A stretch of DNA of 64,000 nucleotides from Eumeta japonica (taxonomy: Eukaryota; Arthropoda; Insecta; Lepidoptera; Psychidae), in contig BGZK01000285.1 in NCBI GenBank assembly GCA_005406025.1, positions 434,001 to 498,000 of the forward strand, in the 5' to 3' direction. Of this stretch, positions 1 to 12,800 are shown one piece after another. A program made the position numbers and the translations under genes. Numbering within the stretch: the stretch's first letter is position 1; the number at the start of each line of letters is the position of its first letter. The notes under the pieces were generated by a model. That model had not been told where the DNA came from. It saw nothing but the letters and a program-made list of their open reading frames with translations, and searched no databases.

Positions 1-2297
1 TATTCTTGAATTGATCTTTTCACATCCACTGTCAAAAAATGATAAAAATAGCATAGATATAGATCAATACATATAACTCATCTTTTTCTCAAAAACTTTG
101 TTTTCATTCAAAACGCATACCAATAAGAGCTGTTATGTGTAGAGCGACTTAGCCCAGAGTGGTGTACTGCTTAAAATATATCGTTTGCAAATCTATTAAA
201 AACAGCCTAGACAGTAAGCCACTTTTCAGTTGTAATAATACATGGGGAGTCAATTATTATAATTACATTGAAAAGAACGATACAGTGCAGAATGTCATTA
301 ATAATGAGTAAATATAATAAATAATTTTTATGAATGTAATATCATCCTAAGGTAAGTACGCTGATAAATACCCAAAAGAAATATAAAACCACCTCAGCTG
401 CCTTGGTTATAACTGCTGCCTGCTCGGTACGTGGCCGTGTGAAATGTAGGTACGTACGATATACGTACGCACGAAACCCTACCGTTGTGAAGTTAGTCAC
501 GAAAGCGTCACAACGCTCTAAAATAGGAACGCGAGGGAAAAGGGTGAATAGTCGGGAAGCGTTGTGCCTTCCCGACATCTTTTATTAAAAGAAATTCTAT
601 TCATTATAACTTTTTATTAGAAACGTTTTGGCATGAAAATATTTGTTGTATCCAAAAAATACTTTATTACCAAAAAAAAATTGAAGATACAATGATAATT
701 TATCGTATTTATCAGTTAAAAATCATAAAAGAATTATTTGGGAGTGTGTTTATTGAATTAGCAACCACACTGGTTTTAAAAATCCATATAACTACAAAAA
801 ATACATACATAATACTAGCAACTACATTAGGTCTCTGCAATACATATTAGAAGCACTTTATTACAATAAATACATAAATATGACCAGACCTTTGTAAGAA
901 ATCTGACACAGTATATCAATATATCAAAACATTTTACGAATTCCTAACGTATTACCTGTGCCAAATACATATAACAATAATTAGTTATTCATTTTAAAAC
1001 AATAAGAGCTTATTAAAAACTTCTTACAGATGGTCTTCGAAACTAAAAATGTCCTATTAACGGGAAAAGAATTTTCTAGTCCGGAGATTTTTTGATTGCT
1101 GCGAAATTAGTCATAATATTAACATTCAATAAATTTGTCCAACGACATAGAATATGATTGTACACATTACTTTGACATGCCAGTTTTTTTGCGATTTTTA
1201 CGCCATCTAGTGTGATGTAGAAATTTTTAATGATAAATTTTCATTATAATTGCGTAAGGTAGGTGGTGCAAAAGAAGTACAATATCATGTATAAACACTA
1301 TATGTTCAACAAACGAATTAATACCTTGACGACGTCGGCGCTGACCCGTACGCAGCTCGTCCGTGCGTCACAGCGGGTGAACTCGGGTTGCGATGCTAAA
1401 GATACGTGCGTGCAATTCTTTCTCGCCATTTGTTTTTCACATGGCAATTCGTCGACAATAAATCAACGCGAGTCTTGCCTTGGGTCTGTCGCGCATTCGG
1501 ATGAAGAGAAATAGAAGCTAGAATGCGACAACTCACAATAAATACTCGGAGTTGAATGTACACTTACGCTTACATACACGTTTTCAGGGCTGAGTAGCTA
1601 AACCGATTTTGATTAACTTTGGTATGAAGATAAATCTCGGGGTGATATATAAGCTTTTCGTTTATATGCACTTCTGTTATAACTCGACAATGTTTAAAGC
1701 GATTTTAACGAAATTTGGTATACTGGTAGGTCATAATACCGCGTAATTTGTTACTTTCCATCTATGTTGCATGTTTGTTTGTGTCGTCTTTATCGACAAT
1801 GGTATAACCCGGATTTGATGAAATTTATTATTTGTCTTTATACCTTTTAGTAATCTTGGAAAAATGGAATAATTTAAAATTACGTATCGTTATTTATTTG
1901 GATATTAATTTGCTCGCTTTGTTTGGTAGGAGAGGGGAAGAAAGATTAGGAGATATGGAGTGAGAAGATAAAAATTAAACAGAAAAATGGGGTGAAATAA
2001 AAATTGGAAATGGAACCAAGATCATTAATAATAGGATTAACTTTAATATTGACAGTTGATTAAAAATTTAAATCTCGTTCAAGATTTTCTATTCAAAAAC
2101 TTTTATAAAATCCAAATAATACCTAATACTGCATCATCAAATAATAAAATCTTATGTAGAGAGATTTCACACATCTAAACCAAGACTTGAATGTAGTGTA
2201 AAGTATGAGAAATGTAAATTCACAAGAGTTTGTAGTCTAATTGATAGTCATCTATTTTATTAAATTTGAATCATTTCGTAAAAATGACAATATTTTT
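1..2297. other. AT-rich intergenic DNA with repeat remnants
   Basis: No supported gene apart from the GC-rich segment near 1.3-1.4 kb. The stretch 1585-1800 (GGCTGAGTAGCTAAACCGATTTTGATTAA...) resembles tails of lepidopteran RTE-type LINEs, whose encoded or 3' sequence typically contains this phrase. Confidence 0.5.
1318..1391 (-). other. GC-rich segment that could be a coding exon
   Basis: On the minus strand, TATCTTTAG acceptor-like sequence and CAAG|GTATTA donor-like sequence flank about 73 bases of GC-rich DNA that can read SQPEFTRCDARTSCVRVSA. It stands out from its AT-rich surroundings. No family match; equally, it may be a remnant. Confidence 0.2.
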
Positions 2298-2591
2298 TTA
2301 TGAACAATGAAAATTAGAATCTTTTATGGGACAACATACATTAATTTTACTTTCGTTTTTATTGTTAATTTGGTAGTAAGATTTTGAATAATGTTTAAAT
2401 ATACTCTGTTTACTTTTGGCGTTTATCGTCGCACCGTATATTGTTTTACAATAAAGAGTACATTTTCCAAGCTTTGAGCGTGCAATGAACATTTTACCGT
2501 CAGCACCAGAGTGCTCTGGGACTATTTCAGGGTTATATTGACAATTAACGTGTATTATATGGACAAAAATAATCAATAAATATATTATCAA
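2298..2591 (-). CDS. Possible small secreted cysteine-containing peptide
   Basis: A 97-codon open frame from ATG to TAA in very AT-rich DNA. The first 17 residues (MIIYLLIIFVHIIHVNC) look like a signal peptide. The rest holds GKCTLYCKTIYG and, 30 residues on, VCCP, which faintly recalls the start and end of a CLIP domain, but middle cysteines are missing. It may be a real small secreted protein, a first exon of a protease-like gene running off the left edge, or chance. No homologue recognised. Confidence 0.28.
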   Translation of the reverse strand: MIIYLLIIFVHIIHVNCQYNPEIVPEHSGADGKMFIARSKLGKCTLYCKTIYGATINAKSKQSIFKHYSKSYYQINNKNESKINVCCPIKDSNFHCS

Positions 2592-4813
2592 TCCTCATAT
2601 ATAATTCACAAATAATGTTTATTTAAGACAAACTGAATGATAGATTTCTAAAAATGTTGCATAATAAGGCAAAATTCTCACTTTTTTAACAACATTTCAG
2701 TAAGTATACAATTTATTGTTGAATAAATGAATATTCATTTATTAGACTTATTTCTATTAACAACACTCATTTTTATTAAAGGTGGTACACAAATTATGTA
2801 ACACAAAATTCTTCAATTACCAAACCCCCACGCTCTTTTATTTAGAAACAATGATTTTATAATTCCCAATAATAATTACAGTTTACTATTGAAGACTTTA
2901 TGTAATAATAAATTTTAAAATATGATTCCAAGTATTCATGTATTACTAGCAGTTTTAAAATAAAAATAACGCAAGCTTCTCAGCTTTATCTCGCACACCA
3001 GAACCACTTAACTAGACACCCTTAAACTACATACCATAATTTGCGTACACCTTAAATAAATAACATTAAGAAACAAAGTGACGTTTTTCATAGCGGATTT
3101 CATACGCACACATTATATTATCATAATTTTTAAAGTATTTTTTTTTTGTTATGAACATTAGCATAACACTGGACTAGACTTAATATACATACATGCATCA
3201 CAGCCGATCAATAATTCTGTTACCATTTAATGATTATATAGAAAATAAAGCCATATTCCTTCCTTTATTTATTATGTGCGAAAGTGAAACGCATCTGCAC
3301 AACCTTAACTACTATTAAACAAAATAACAATGATTAAATTTATTACATGCTATTACTTTAACATGTTCAAATTGTTCTGAATTTCTATGAACCGTGACAA
3401 TTCTTTTATTAGAACAGGCCAACAAATGCTTTTTTTTTATTATTAGTAAGTAAATAATGATCTCTTTAACTACAGTTGCAAATAAAAATACAGTAAATTA
3501 TACATTATTTTAGAAAATATGAAATGTGTACCTTTAATTTCATGGTAAGTTAAGAAGTTTGTCAACTTGTATTATAAGTCGCGAGAACGCATACGCCTTT
3601 TACAAATTATATATATTATGTTCATTAATTGGCATTTACAATAAAATGGCCTAAAAATGCATACAACAGGGTTTGTGGTTGATGGTACTGTAAAGACTAT
3701 GGTAAAGTAATAGGAAAGACAAAAATCACAATTTGTCCTGGAGAAGTGATCAACAAAGTATCAAGGCCATTTTTTTAAATGTGATATATTTTTTTCAAGT
3801 TTTTAACATTCATAGATCTGATCATAGGATGTTTGGTATTTCTTATCTATAGCTTTTTTGTATTATTTTTCTCACTAATACTAATAACAATAACATGGAA
3901 TACAGTTAATTAAGCATTTTTTCCATTTAAGTAAATGAAAACAAATTCCTACTTCCTTTTACTTTCAAAATTTTTATATAAGAAATCACAAAAAATGTTA
4001 AATAAAATGGTTATTCCTCTCAACCTATTAATATAATCAAATATTTTGTAGTCCTTTAAAGGTTTCAATCATTTTTGTGTGTCCATTTGATTTTATGTGT
4101 ATAGAGAGCATTTTGATATTTACCAACTACAAAGCTTTAACTAAAGATCATAATAAGTCTCGTGGGGTTATTATTATAGTAAATCTTTTATGGCATATAT
4201 TATACAATTATCATCTTATCCTACAAAAGCGCACCTTCATGTTTACTTCTTTTTTTTTTAAGTTAAAAAAAAGTATTACATCTATTTCTATTTTAAATTA
4301 ATCACCATTTTCTGGAATTATACAAAAATATTTTTAAAGATTCTTATGGAATACAAATTCGAGAAACATATGCATCTTATAAAATATTCCAAATATATTT
4401 AACAGAATTGAAAACTCAAAATCAGATTTCTTGCTTAGTGCTCGATCTATTAAAAACACTGATATTGTCAACGTGGTCTCACCAGCCTACGAAGGTTTTC
4501 TGTTGGACCATTTCCCCTCAGGGGCTTAATCACCACTCCACATAGGCAAGTTAATCTACATGATGATGTATATTCTACTTTGCATTGAAAGTAAATCTGC
4601 TAGAACTCTTAGTGAAACACCGAATGAAACAAAAATATTGACTAATCTGTACCTTATCACCATAAACTCGATTACATCAATTTAATGATTTTTGTAAATA
4701 TATGCTTATATAACTTGATATTGAACTCTGCAAATTTAGCCTAAACGTTTCTGGTTCTGTCGTGACCCGGAGAGCGATCAACTCGATTTGTCATTTACAA
4801 GTTGAAAATAGTT
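2592..4813. other. AT-rich intergenic DNA and 3' flank of the PHD-PWWP gene
   Basis: Low-complexity A/T DNA with no supported coding frame. A short GC-richer patch at about 4475-4560 (GTGGTCTCACCAGCC...) looks like a decayed dispersed repeat. Confidence 0.5.
4681..4686 (-). terminator. Possible poly(A) signal ATTAAA of the PHD-PWWP gene
   Basis: ATTAAA on the minus strand about 130 bases after the stop codon; no AATAAA lies nearer. In DNA this AT-rich such hexamers are frequent, so the call is weak. Confidence 0.25.
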
Positions 4814-4971
4814 TTAGACTAAATATACAGAGACGTAATCGTCGCAAGCGTCCATGATGGCGGCGCGGCGTTCCTTTGCATCCTCTTTGCCATTGGTTAG
4901 CAGTGCATCGGCGTGTTGAGGCAAAAACAATACCACGGAGTCTGGGTTGCACCAAGAATAGTTTTCTGTGC
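4814..4971 (-). CDS. PHD-PWWP gene, last exon
   Basis: Acceptor GTTTTGCAG completes Gly and continues TENYSWCNPDSVVLFLPQH, the second half of the PWWP barrel, then a charged helix (GKEDAKERRAAIMDACDDY) and TAA at 4816-4814. The join restores the family pattern (F/Y)(F/Y)G-x-x-x-Y-x-W seen in NSD PWWP domains. Confidence 0.75.
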
Positions 4972-7900
4972 CTGCAAAACGTCAAACAATTTAACGAACA
5001 AGAAATCGGTCACACTGCCGTTTCCCGTGGACGAAGTTTTCAACGGCATGGTAACGCTGGAGTGAGCCCCGTCTAAATCCTAGCATTCTATTTAAATCTA
5101 TAATGAGTGAATAGTTGTACTTTCAACATTAAAGCTCATGATGGGTAATATGGTTAATTCATAGATGGCGCCAGCGTGATTGGTGGTGCGATGTAACCCA
5201 GTTGCTGTAGTCGGGTGGACTGCCAGAGGATAGAAATTAAGTGCAACTGCTCATAGTGCTCATGATGATTTTGAATTAAAGGAAGCATTTATATGTTACT
5301 CAATATTTTATTTATTTGCAATAAGTAATAGAACACATATTTTAGTTTTGCTTGAGGAACCCTCACACATATCCTGTATATTTCATTGTCTTTCAGCTAT
5401 TTTCATACTAAATTGTATTGAAAGCAGTTGCACTATAAGGATTCTTAGTAATAATTCTTAATAACAATCCTAAAAGATGTATTGTATATCCTTACATTTG
5501 CTTCCAGCTATATACATATTAAATTTTATTGATATTGATTGAATTATGAGAGTTCTTAGTAATTCTCATGGACCCCTAAAAACAATATAACCCTAGACAT
5601 TTTTTACTGTAGATAGCTTTCGTCCGCGGCTCCACTTATATCGGCGTAGAATGGACTCCTACATCTTTTATATTGCCTGACAATGTTTTGTCTATTACGA
5701 TCCTAATCCTATTCCTTGTCCTCAATTTCTTCTCGATTCGAGTTCTGCTCTCGATTTCGATACAGGTTATACCTTTGACTGGCACCTAATAAATTATTCC
5801 ATTTTAAGGGTTTTTCAATTTTTATAGAGGAACCCTAAATATTCCAGATATAAAAAGTATCATATATGTAACTCAACAAGCTCCTTTATCTTCAAAAGTT
5901 GCATCGTAATTGATTAAGCCGATGCCCCAGACAAACCAACAGACAAAAATTTGAAAATGGTTATTAATGTTCATACAAACCTTGTCCTGACAATTATGAA
6001 AACAGCAAAAAAGATTGGCCAAATTGGTCTAGCCATTCTTAAGTGATGCTTTTTCATACACGTGGCAATTTTTTTTATCTACTGAGATTATTATGCACAT
6101 AAACAAGTTTCAAATTATTAAATATAAAATGAAATTAAATGTAAAATCAATCAAATATCAGTTTTTCTAAAGCGGTTTTAATAAATTAAAAGATTAGGAA
6201 AGATGTTTTCTAATGGCGGATCCTAGACTATGATTAATATTAAACTACCAATATAGTCACAATTTAATAACTTATATTTTTGTCAATCAATGTAATAAAA
6301 TTGTAATATGGAACATTACCATAATATAAGACAGGCCATTCATTATTCTGCCCCATGTTGGTCACCAAACATGAAGGCAAGGACCCTGGAGACAATATTC
6401 TGGCAGGCCACCATGGACAGGATTTCATTTTCTGCCACACAATGTCTCCGTAGCCCACCGATGGACCCCATTGGCAACTCGGACACAGCTCGGATGTGGA
6501 ATAATTATTTTTTAGTACTTTTATACTACGCGTACTTGACAGTTGCTTTCTTAATGCAAACATTTTGTCATAAATATTTTTTGGAAGATTTTTACGATCT
6601 GTAAATAAAAAAGTATTAAACTTGAATAAATCTGGAATTTTAATTCATCAAATCAATCCCTTGAAAAAACATTTTTGTTTATAAAACTTATAAAGACAGA
6701 ATAAACTTATGTACATTAATGAATAAATTAATAATCATTATTTTTAAATATTGTAAAGCAATAGCCTACTAAATAACAAATGAGAATTAATTCAGATTAC
6801 ATCTAAATCTTTACATGTTTTATTAAAATAAAAACTTATAGAATACGGATTAAACCAAAAATTTACTGAATATAATTATAGGTTGTTTATTAAGAACTAA
6901 TTATTTGAAATAAAAAGAGGTATGTATAACTGTCATATTTAAGGATTACAAAATTTTTGCATCTTAAGTATTTCTATCTATTAAAGGCAAAATAATATGC
7001 AAAACAATATTAATCACAAACTCATTACTCAAAAAAAAAACCAACTACATTATGCCACGCCGCATACTTCAAAATAATGCTTTCAAACAATAGGTCGGTA
7101 AAGAAACAACCAACCATATGTTTATAATAATATAGTATACATATAGTTAAAACTGGCAATGTAGGATGGAATATTACAGACATGAATAGTATAAAAAGAT
7201 GTTGCAAAGTGAGGACGTTTGAAAGCTATTTAGCTTAACAATTTCTTTGCAATTGTCATATGTTATTCGGTAAATCAGAATAAATGTGGAAATTTTCTTC
7301 ATTGATGCAGTATGAATCGAAGTGATTTTCAATGTCATTAAGTCTTTTGGAGCTAATTTATGTACATGGTGAATTTGAATAGATATTATTGTAGTTTAGT
7401 ATATCCATATTTATAGAGGATACAAAAGAACTACACAAGGAATAAAATTAACAATTCATATACGGTTAAACGAAATGGAAATTACTATTTTGTTAAAAGT
7501 CACATTGAACATACGTAACATCGTGATGAACCACTGTTTAGCACAGTATCTATGGTAGGAAGCCGGACACCTGATACACTTCTCCAGGTCCTCATTCGTG
7601 CCGCACACTAGACACCATTGTAGGGAGGGTCCATCGTGTTTGTCACTTTCGCTAACAGAAATATTTGATTTATTCTGTAAAAAATAGATTCATTTAGTTA
7701 TTACCTATTAAAATAATCTATTGTAAAATCATGCTAAAAGGCTATTTATTGAACTAACAGTATTAACACTTTAATATATATTGTCAAAGTTACAAATTAT
7801 ACACTGCTTTTAATGATAATGCAAATAACAATTACACAATTATAGACAGTAGAGTAAAAATAACAACATCAAAGCCATATGGAGAAAAATAAAATATTTT

Positions 7901-9861
7901 TTACATTTACAAGTACTCATATATGTTATTTCATATAGTTTAATTAATTTAGACCGTGAAACATCACTATATGTTTGTTATTTAATATATTCATATGTTA
8001 CTTAAAAATTAATACCTTAAGTCAAGAGGTTCTTTTCAAAGTTATTTGGAGGTCATTACTACAAAGCTTTTAAAATAACAATTTACAATTGTGAGTTGTT
8101 TGCTTAATTTGAAGTAAATTCTCAAGATAAAAGCTTTAGAATAAATACATTTTTCGGGATGCTAATACAAATAGATAACTATGAATTATGAAATAGGAAT
8201 GCAAAATATTTATACTATTTCACTGAAATTCATCTTTGTACTTTACAATGTTTAATGTAAAAACCATGGGTTTTCATAAGAGCATCAACCAGGAGTATGT
8301 ATAATTATGGATATGTATACATCCATGATAGATAATATACTAACCATAATGATACCTACCATGGATGTATATGGCGGATGGTCGATAGCCGAGTGGTCAA
8401 CAGCATTGATCTGTAATCAAACAGTACTGGAATCAAATACTGAAAATGAATGATATGACCAACAAGTATTTAAATTTAGCTAAATTAAACGATTTGCTCT
8501 ATGCTTTGCAGAATTAAGCTTATTAAGTATTTGGTTATACACATTGTCACCATCTAGGTGACAACAGGCAGTAGCACTCCTGGACCAGTATAAAGGGCTT
8601 AAGGTTCAAGCATCCTTAAACAAAAATAAAGATTGTGAAAGAGTATGTTTAAACAGTCGGCTGATCAAAACTTAATACAAGATATCACTGTGAAGCGTAA
8701 TGCAGAATAGACAGTTGTTAAAGAAATATACAATAAAATGGTAAGTATGAAGTAGGCAATTGATACATTCTTTGTTACATAATTTAAATAAAGGCATTAG
8801 AGTTTAATATTTATTGTTACAATTACTCTAATAATACTTTTCGCTTTATTAAACAAAATGTTAATTTTTTTATAATAAAATAACCATATAAAAATGTATA
8901 ATCTTTTCAGAAGCTAATTTAAATATAGAATTTTCATTGATCTGTTGGTTAGATACTTGAAAACCATTGATATAGATGGAAAATTTTTAGCTTTCGCTAA
9001 CCAATAACTTAATTATTGAAATAAATATATTTTATCATTTTTATCCCGTTTCAGCAAAATAAATAGGTTTTATAATCAAATCTACAGCATTTATACAAGA
9101 CTTATATTTATTCATAAATTATTTTTAAATAATCTTGTCTATTTTCTCTCATATATTTTCCAATAAAACCTTGATAACTATTACTGTATATTAGGGTTTT
9201 TATGATCCAATTTTGTTTTCATACCAGCTTAATAATGATTAATTTCTTCTTTGATGTTTTAAGGATTTAAAGCAATTTTATATTCCACAGTAATTATTAC
9301 ATTAGACGTCATTGAAGTAACAAACATTAAACTGTCTTCTACATGTAATTTAAAAGTTATATACTTTTATCAGGCACTCACAAAATTCTCATATGATTTT
9401 CTTAATAATGGAATTAAAATAGAAAATAAATAGCCCACATAACAATATTGATCTTCTTATTTAACCACGTAGAAGCACTAGCGGCTTGTTTTTCTTGCCC
9501 ATAAAAAGGCCTGGCTCGCTCGGCCAACTGCAGCGCGCTAGCAGGAATCCATAAACTATCTCCGGTGCGACATATTTGTACAAAATAACACAGTTTTTCC
9601 ACCACGTTTAACGACCCATCGTCATTTTGTTCGAAGCCTATAACTGAGAGAAAAAATGAGCATTAAGTATGAAAAAGTAAACAATAGACGACCAAACTGA
9701 TGTACGTATAAATTACGATAATTATTTCAATTTTATTGATATAAATACAGACCTTTGTTTCCCCAAAACGTACCATCTTCACATTTAATGATTTGAACTT
9801 TTGCATATGCCTTCTTGGATATTTTTGCAATAGCACAATCTCCTAGTTTCCACTCGTTCAT
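4814..9861 (-). CDS. Small PHD-PWWP chromatin-reader protein with Tudor/chromo-like N-terminus, five exons
   Basis: Predicted nuclear histone-reader protein of about 257 residues. Exons: 9861-9753, 9637 to about 9466, about 7651-7515, 6517-6320, 4971-4814. Residues 1-85 look like a Tudor or chromo-barrel fold (W4, FW near 33, YFVQICRTGDSLWIP). Residues 107-154 form a PHD finger: CLVC, CIRC, HRYC, CPSC in C4HC3 order. Residues 160-250 form a PWWP domain: GDIVWQKMKSCPWWP, WPVLYYGTENYSW, VVLFLP, then the usual charged C-terminal helices. PHD directly followed by PWWP is the NSD-type order, and PWWP proteins of that kind bind H3K36-methylated nucleosomes (family knowledge). The frame stops after PWWP, with no SET domain. 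The exact splice at the end of exon 2 is uncertain. It lies tail-on downstream of the RREB1-type gene, same strand, about 5 kb away. Confidence 0.75.
5608..6070 (+). mobile_element. RTE-type LINE 3' remnant
   Basis: Begins with AGCTTTCGTCCGCGGCTCC, the phrase typical of 3' parts of lepidopteran RTE-like retroposons, and runs through CCTAATCCTATTCC/GATTTCGAT-type text to a segment resembling the conserved tail (AAGATTGGCCAAATTGGTCTAGCCATTCTTAAG). It lies in the last intron of the PHD-PWWP gene. No coding frame survives. Confidence 0.5.
6320..6517 (-). CDS. PHD-PWWP gene, exon with last PHD cysteines and PWWP core
   Basis: Contains ELCPSC (last PHD ligands) and GDIVWQKMKSCPWWPARIL. It ends at ...WPVLYYG with donor TATG|GTAATG. 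The start at 6517 is the only AG giving the phase demanded by the previous exon; it has a poor pyrimidine tract, so the boundary is less certain than the domain call. Confidence 0.75.
6563..7500. other. Intron of the PHD-PWWP gene
   Basis: AT-rich intron sequence between the two PHD exons. No repeat family or regulatory element was recognised. Confidence 0.5.
7515..7651 (-). CDS. PHD-PWWP gene, exon with most of the PHD finger
   Basis: Encodes QWCLVCGTNEDLEKC, IRCPASYHRYC and KQWFITML, supplying the first six zinc ligands. It ends at a consensus donor TTAC|GTATGT. Acceptor TTTCTGTTAG gives a start at 7651. A second acceptor TTTTTTACAG at 7675 would add eight residues, but needs a phase-0 partner not clearly present. 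Confidence 0.72.
7675..9465. other. Long intron of the PHD-PWWP gene with a tRNA-like repeat scar
   Basis: AT-rich. At about 8384-8450 the text GATAGCCGAGTGGTCAACAG has a box-A-like shape followed by a degraded box B, suggesting an old tRNA-derived SINE head rather than a tRNA gene (no closable acceptor stem). Confidence 0.4.
9466..9637 (-). CDS. PHD-PWWP gene, second coding exon
   Basis: Acceptor CAGTTATAG completes a Gly codon and continues FEQNDDGSLNVVEKLCYFV to ...QAASAST. The donor is weak: TACGTG|GTTAAA (9466) or TAC|GTGGTT (9469). Both are phase 2 and both fit the acceptor TTTCTGTTAG at 7652. The frame otherwise runs on to a stop at about 9414. Confidence 0.6.
9753..9861 (-). CDS. PHD-PWWP gene, first coding exon
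   Basis: ATG at 9861 begins MNEWKLGDCAIAKISKKAYA. The exon ends at donor AAAG|GTCTGT (phase 1). A second, better donor (GATG|GTACGT) lies 21 bases earlier in the same phase and would drop seven residues (through GTFWGNK). The upstream ATG in the leader is in another frame. Confidence 0.7.
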
Positions 9862-12800
9862 TGTTGCTTTTCATATTCGTTTGTAAAAAAAAATAATAAA
9901 ATGTAATAAAAATTTACACACTAAAAAGCCGATTCGCGCCTTTCATTTTTTTTTCTTGACAGTGTTCCCATACTATTGTACAATGTTATCCACAAAAAAT
10001 GCATAAAAAGATCCATGATTGGTAGGAAAATAAGAAAAGACAGAGAAGGTTAGATACCTCTAGAAATGTCGGACTTGTGTAAATGGTAGAAACTATTAAA
10101 TTTAGCCATTAATTATTTCATAAAAATACCTTGAATGTACACGTACTAATTCATAATGATCGTCCCTCCCACCTAGACAAAAAATTGACGAGTAGTGTCG
10201 TGGGACGTCCGATAGAAACGAAATTTCTTTTGCTGTATATTTTAAAGTATTAAATTACAAGGACAACTAAGAAATGTTAATAAAGTTGTTTTTAATATAT
10301 TTTCTTTAGAGTTTTTGTTTATAAAGCTATAAAAATAAACATTTTATTACTAATTACAATTTTTTGTATATCATGTGTACTTTGTTATATTAAATATCAT
10401 CAATGTCAACGAAATATCTAAGTAGGTGGCCGGTGAAAACTAAGCGTAGATTGCGGTAACATAGCTATGTCCAATGTCATATAAATTCACATTTTATCAT
10501 TCGTTTTCTTTGATAATTCCTCTATCAAAAAACCTTTTTACTGCAATGTTTTCTATGTGTATGCTTCATAGCTTCATTATACAATAGTCAAGTACAATTC
10601 TATTGTGTTAAACTGGTCAATAGTGGAGATGGCGTTTGCCAGCCGAGCCCCGGCCAGCGCGGGCGCCGACCACACCTACCCTCAGGTTTACGACCTACAT
10701 ATAAAATAGTTCATTCATATTTAGAGAGAAATGAAACAGACAAATTCGAAAAGTGATTAACCACGGAATTATCCCTGAAAATTTACGCTATTTAGCTTAG
10801 AAATATGACTCTATTGTACATTATTGAGCTCAAAAATTATAAAGCGCTTTGTTTTTGGTTTTGAACTACAGTATTTACTAATTAATTAAATTATGGAATA
10901 CGACGCCGTTTTTAGTACAAAAATGATGAGTTTTCAGCAATATTACTATATAAAAATATGTGAAAGTTAATTTATAAAGACGTTTTTTAAAAATGTATAA
11001 AAGCCATGTATTTTGAACTAAATAACTGATGTTGCGGTACTTTTATCGATGTATGAAATGATAGATGTATTAAAATCGACATGTCAAAAATTGGAAAGTT
11101 AGTCTGAAAAACCACTTTTTTGGAAATATTTGGATACAGTGATAATAATAATTCTCTTGCACAACTCGTTTGAAGACGAAAAAACACGAGTTATAAAATA
11201 AATCTAACTAAAATTTTAACTTATGTTGCTTGCATAGCTCAATAGCCCAAATGCTAATATTTCATATTTATTAAAAAAAATTGACAATACTTTCCATACA
11301 TAGCATTTCCCATTCACTCGGGTCTACTCATATCTTATTTAATCACCATATATTACTTCAAAGGTTGTTTACTAATATTCTAGTGAAATTTTAGCATATT
11401 GATGTTATAAATGTGAAAGGTTCGATGTTCATTAACATTTGTTAACCAATTTGGTATAAACCACTGAATGAATTTACATTTTTGGTAAAAGATAAACTAC
11501 GGCTGTCAATTCTGGCATAGTAGTCTGGCATCGGCAATTTATTATGTATAAAGGAAATTTGTTTTAAATGTAATTATTCAATAGCTTTCAAACATATTCA
11601 TAGGCTTTTGAAATACGGGAAATATTATATTATAGATTCAAATAAATTCCTTTGAAAAGTAATTTTATCAGCCGTGCAGCTCTAATTCTAAATTAAACTA
11701 AATTATCTCTTAAAACGTAATTTACAATGTATAGAAGTTTTTTTTTTGGGTTTAACTGCACATAAATTTATGGTTTAAGTACTAGTGGCATGATTAGAGC
11801 TGCTATTCCTTAATTAGATGTAATTTTTCAGATGTTTATGTATGGAATGAGCCTATCTGAAAACATCGACATTCACAAAATCATTGTTCTACGTAATAAT
11901 CGTAAAAAAATGAATTTTATTAAGCTTATTCAATAATAATCATTGAATAAGTTTAATAAAATACGACGCCTCCACTGATGAAAGTAATAAAAACACGTAT
12001 ATTTTTCAACTTTCTCCCCTAACTAACATCAAACTGTTCTTATTGTGTTAAGTTAAAAAATGAAAGTCAATATAAAATTTATTTATTGCATATATTTCAC
12101 AAAACGTCTTAAATGACACTCATATGCAGAAATCCAGAGACAAACAGTATAATGTGTTACAATAAAAATTATTCGTTCTCGAAGTATCTGATTAAATTTT
12201 AATATGTCAGAAATTACAGCTAACTTACGAATAGAGCAAATTTAAACACACTACACACGACACTACATTGAAAGGCCAAGCGGTGTTGCCAAAATATCAT
12301 TATTATTACTATTAAATTATATTTACTTTTACACTAATTTTCTTAAGTTATCTTTATGCACTAATGCATACGCATACTTGAGTAATAATAAATATGGCGA
12401 ATTTTAGTAAATTTTTTTTAAAAAAAAACCTGTCAAATAGCTATTCAAAGCTTTTTTTTAATTAAAAATCCATGTAATGCATACTTTTAATGTAAATAAA
12501 TATTTTGTGACATTAAACATTATACAAATCAGTTTATATTCTTGCGTTATTTTTATAGATGTTTTAATGATACAAATGGAATGAAATAAGAAAGACTGGA
12601 CATTTAAGTACATTACCCCTAGAGTACATCTACCTTATAAAGGAATGAAATGTAGAAAATTTAATCGAACAACATGTCATTTCGTTCTTGTTTTAACTAT
12701 AATTGACAATAAGCAGGAATCATTCACGTAAAATACTAATTATCTGAATACATATGAAATACGATTTTCATTTAAATTATTGCTTAAAATTCGTGATATA

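Noticed and set aside
6308..6604. Plus-strand open frame of 98 codons
   Set aside because: Antisense shadow of the PWWP exon.
8384..8460. tRNA gene candidate
   Set aside because: Box-A-like start but degraded box B and no closable acceptor stem; fits a SINE scar.
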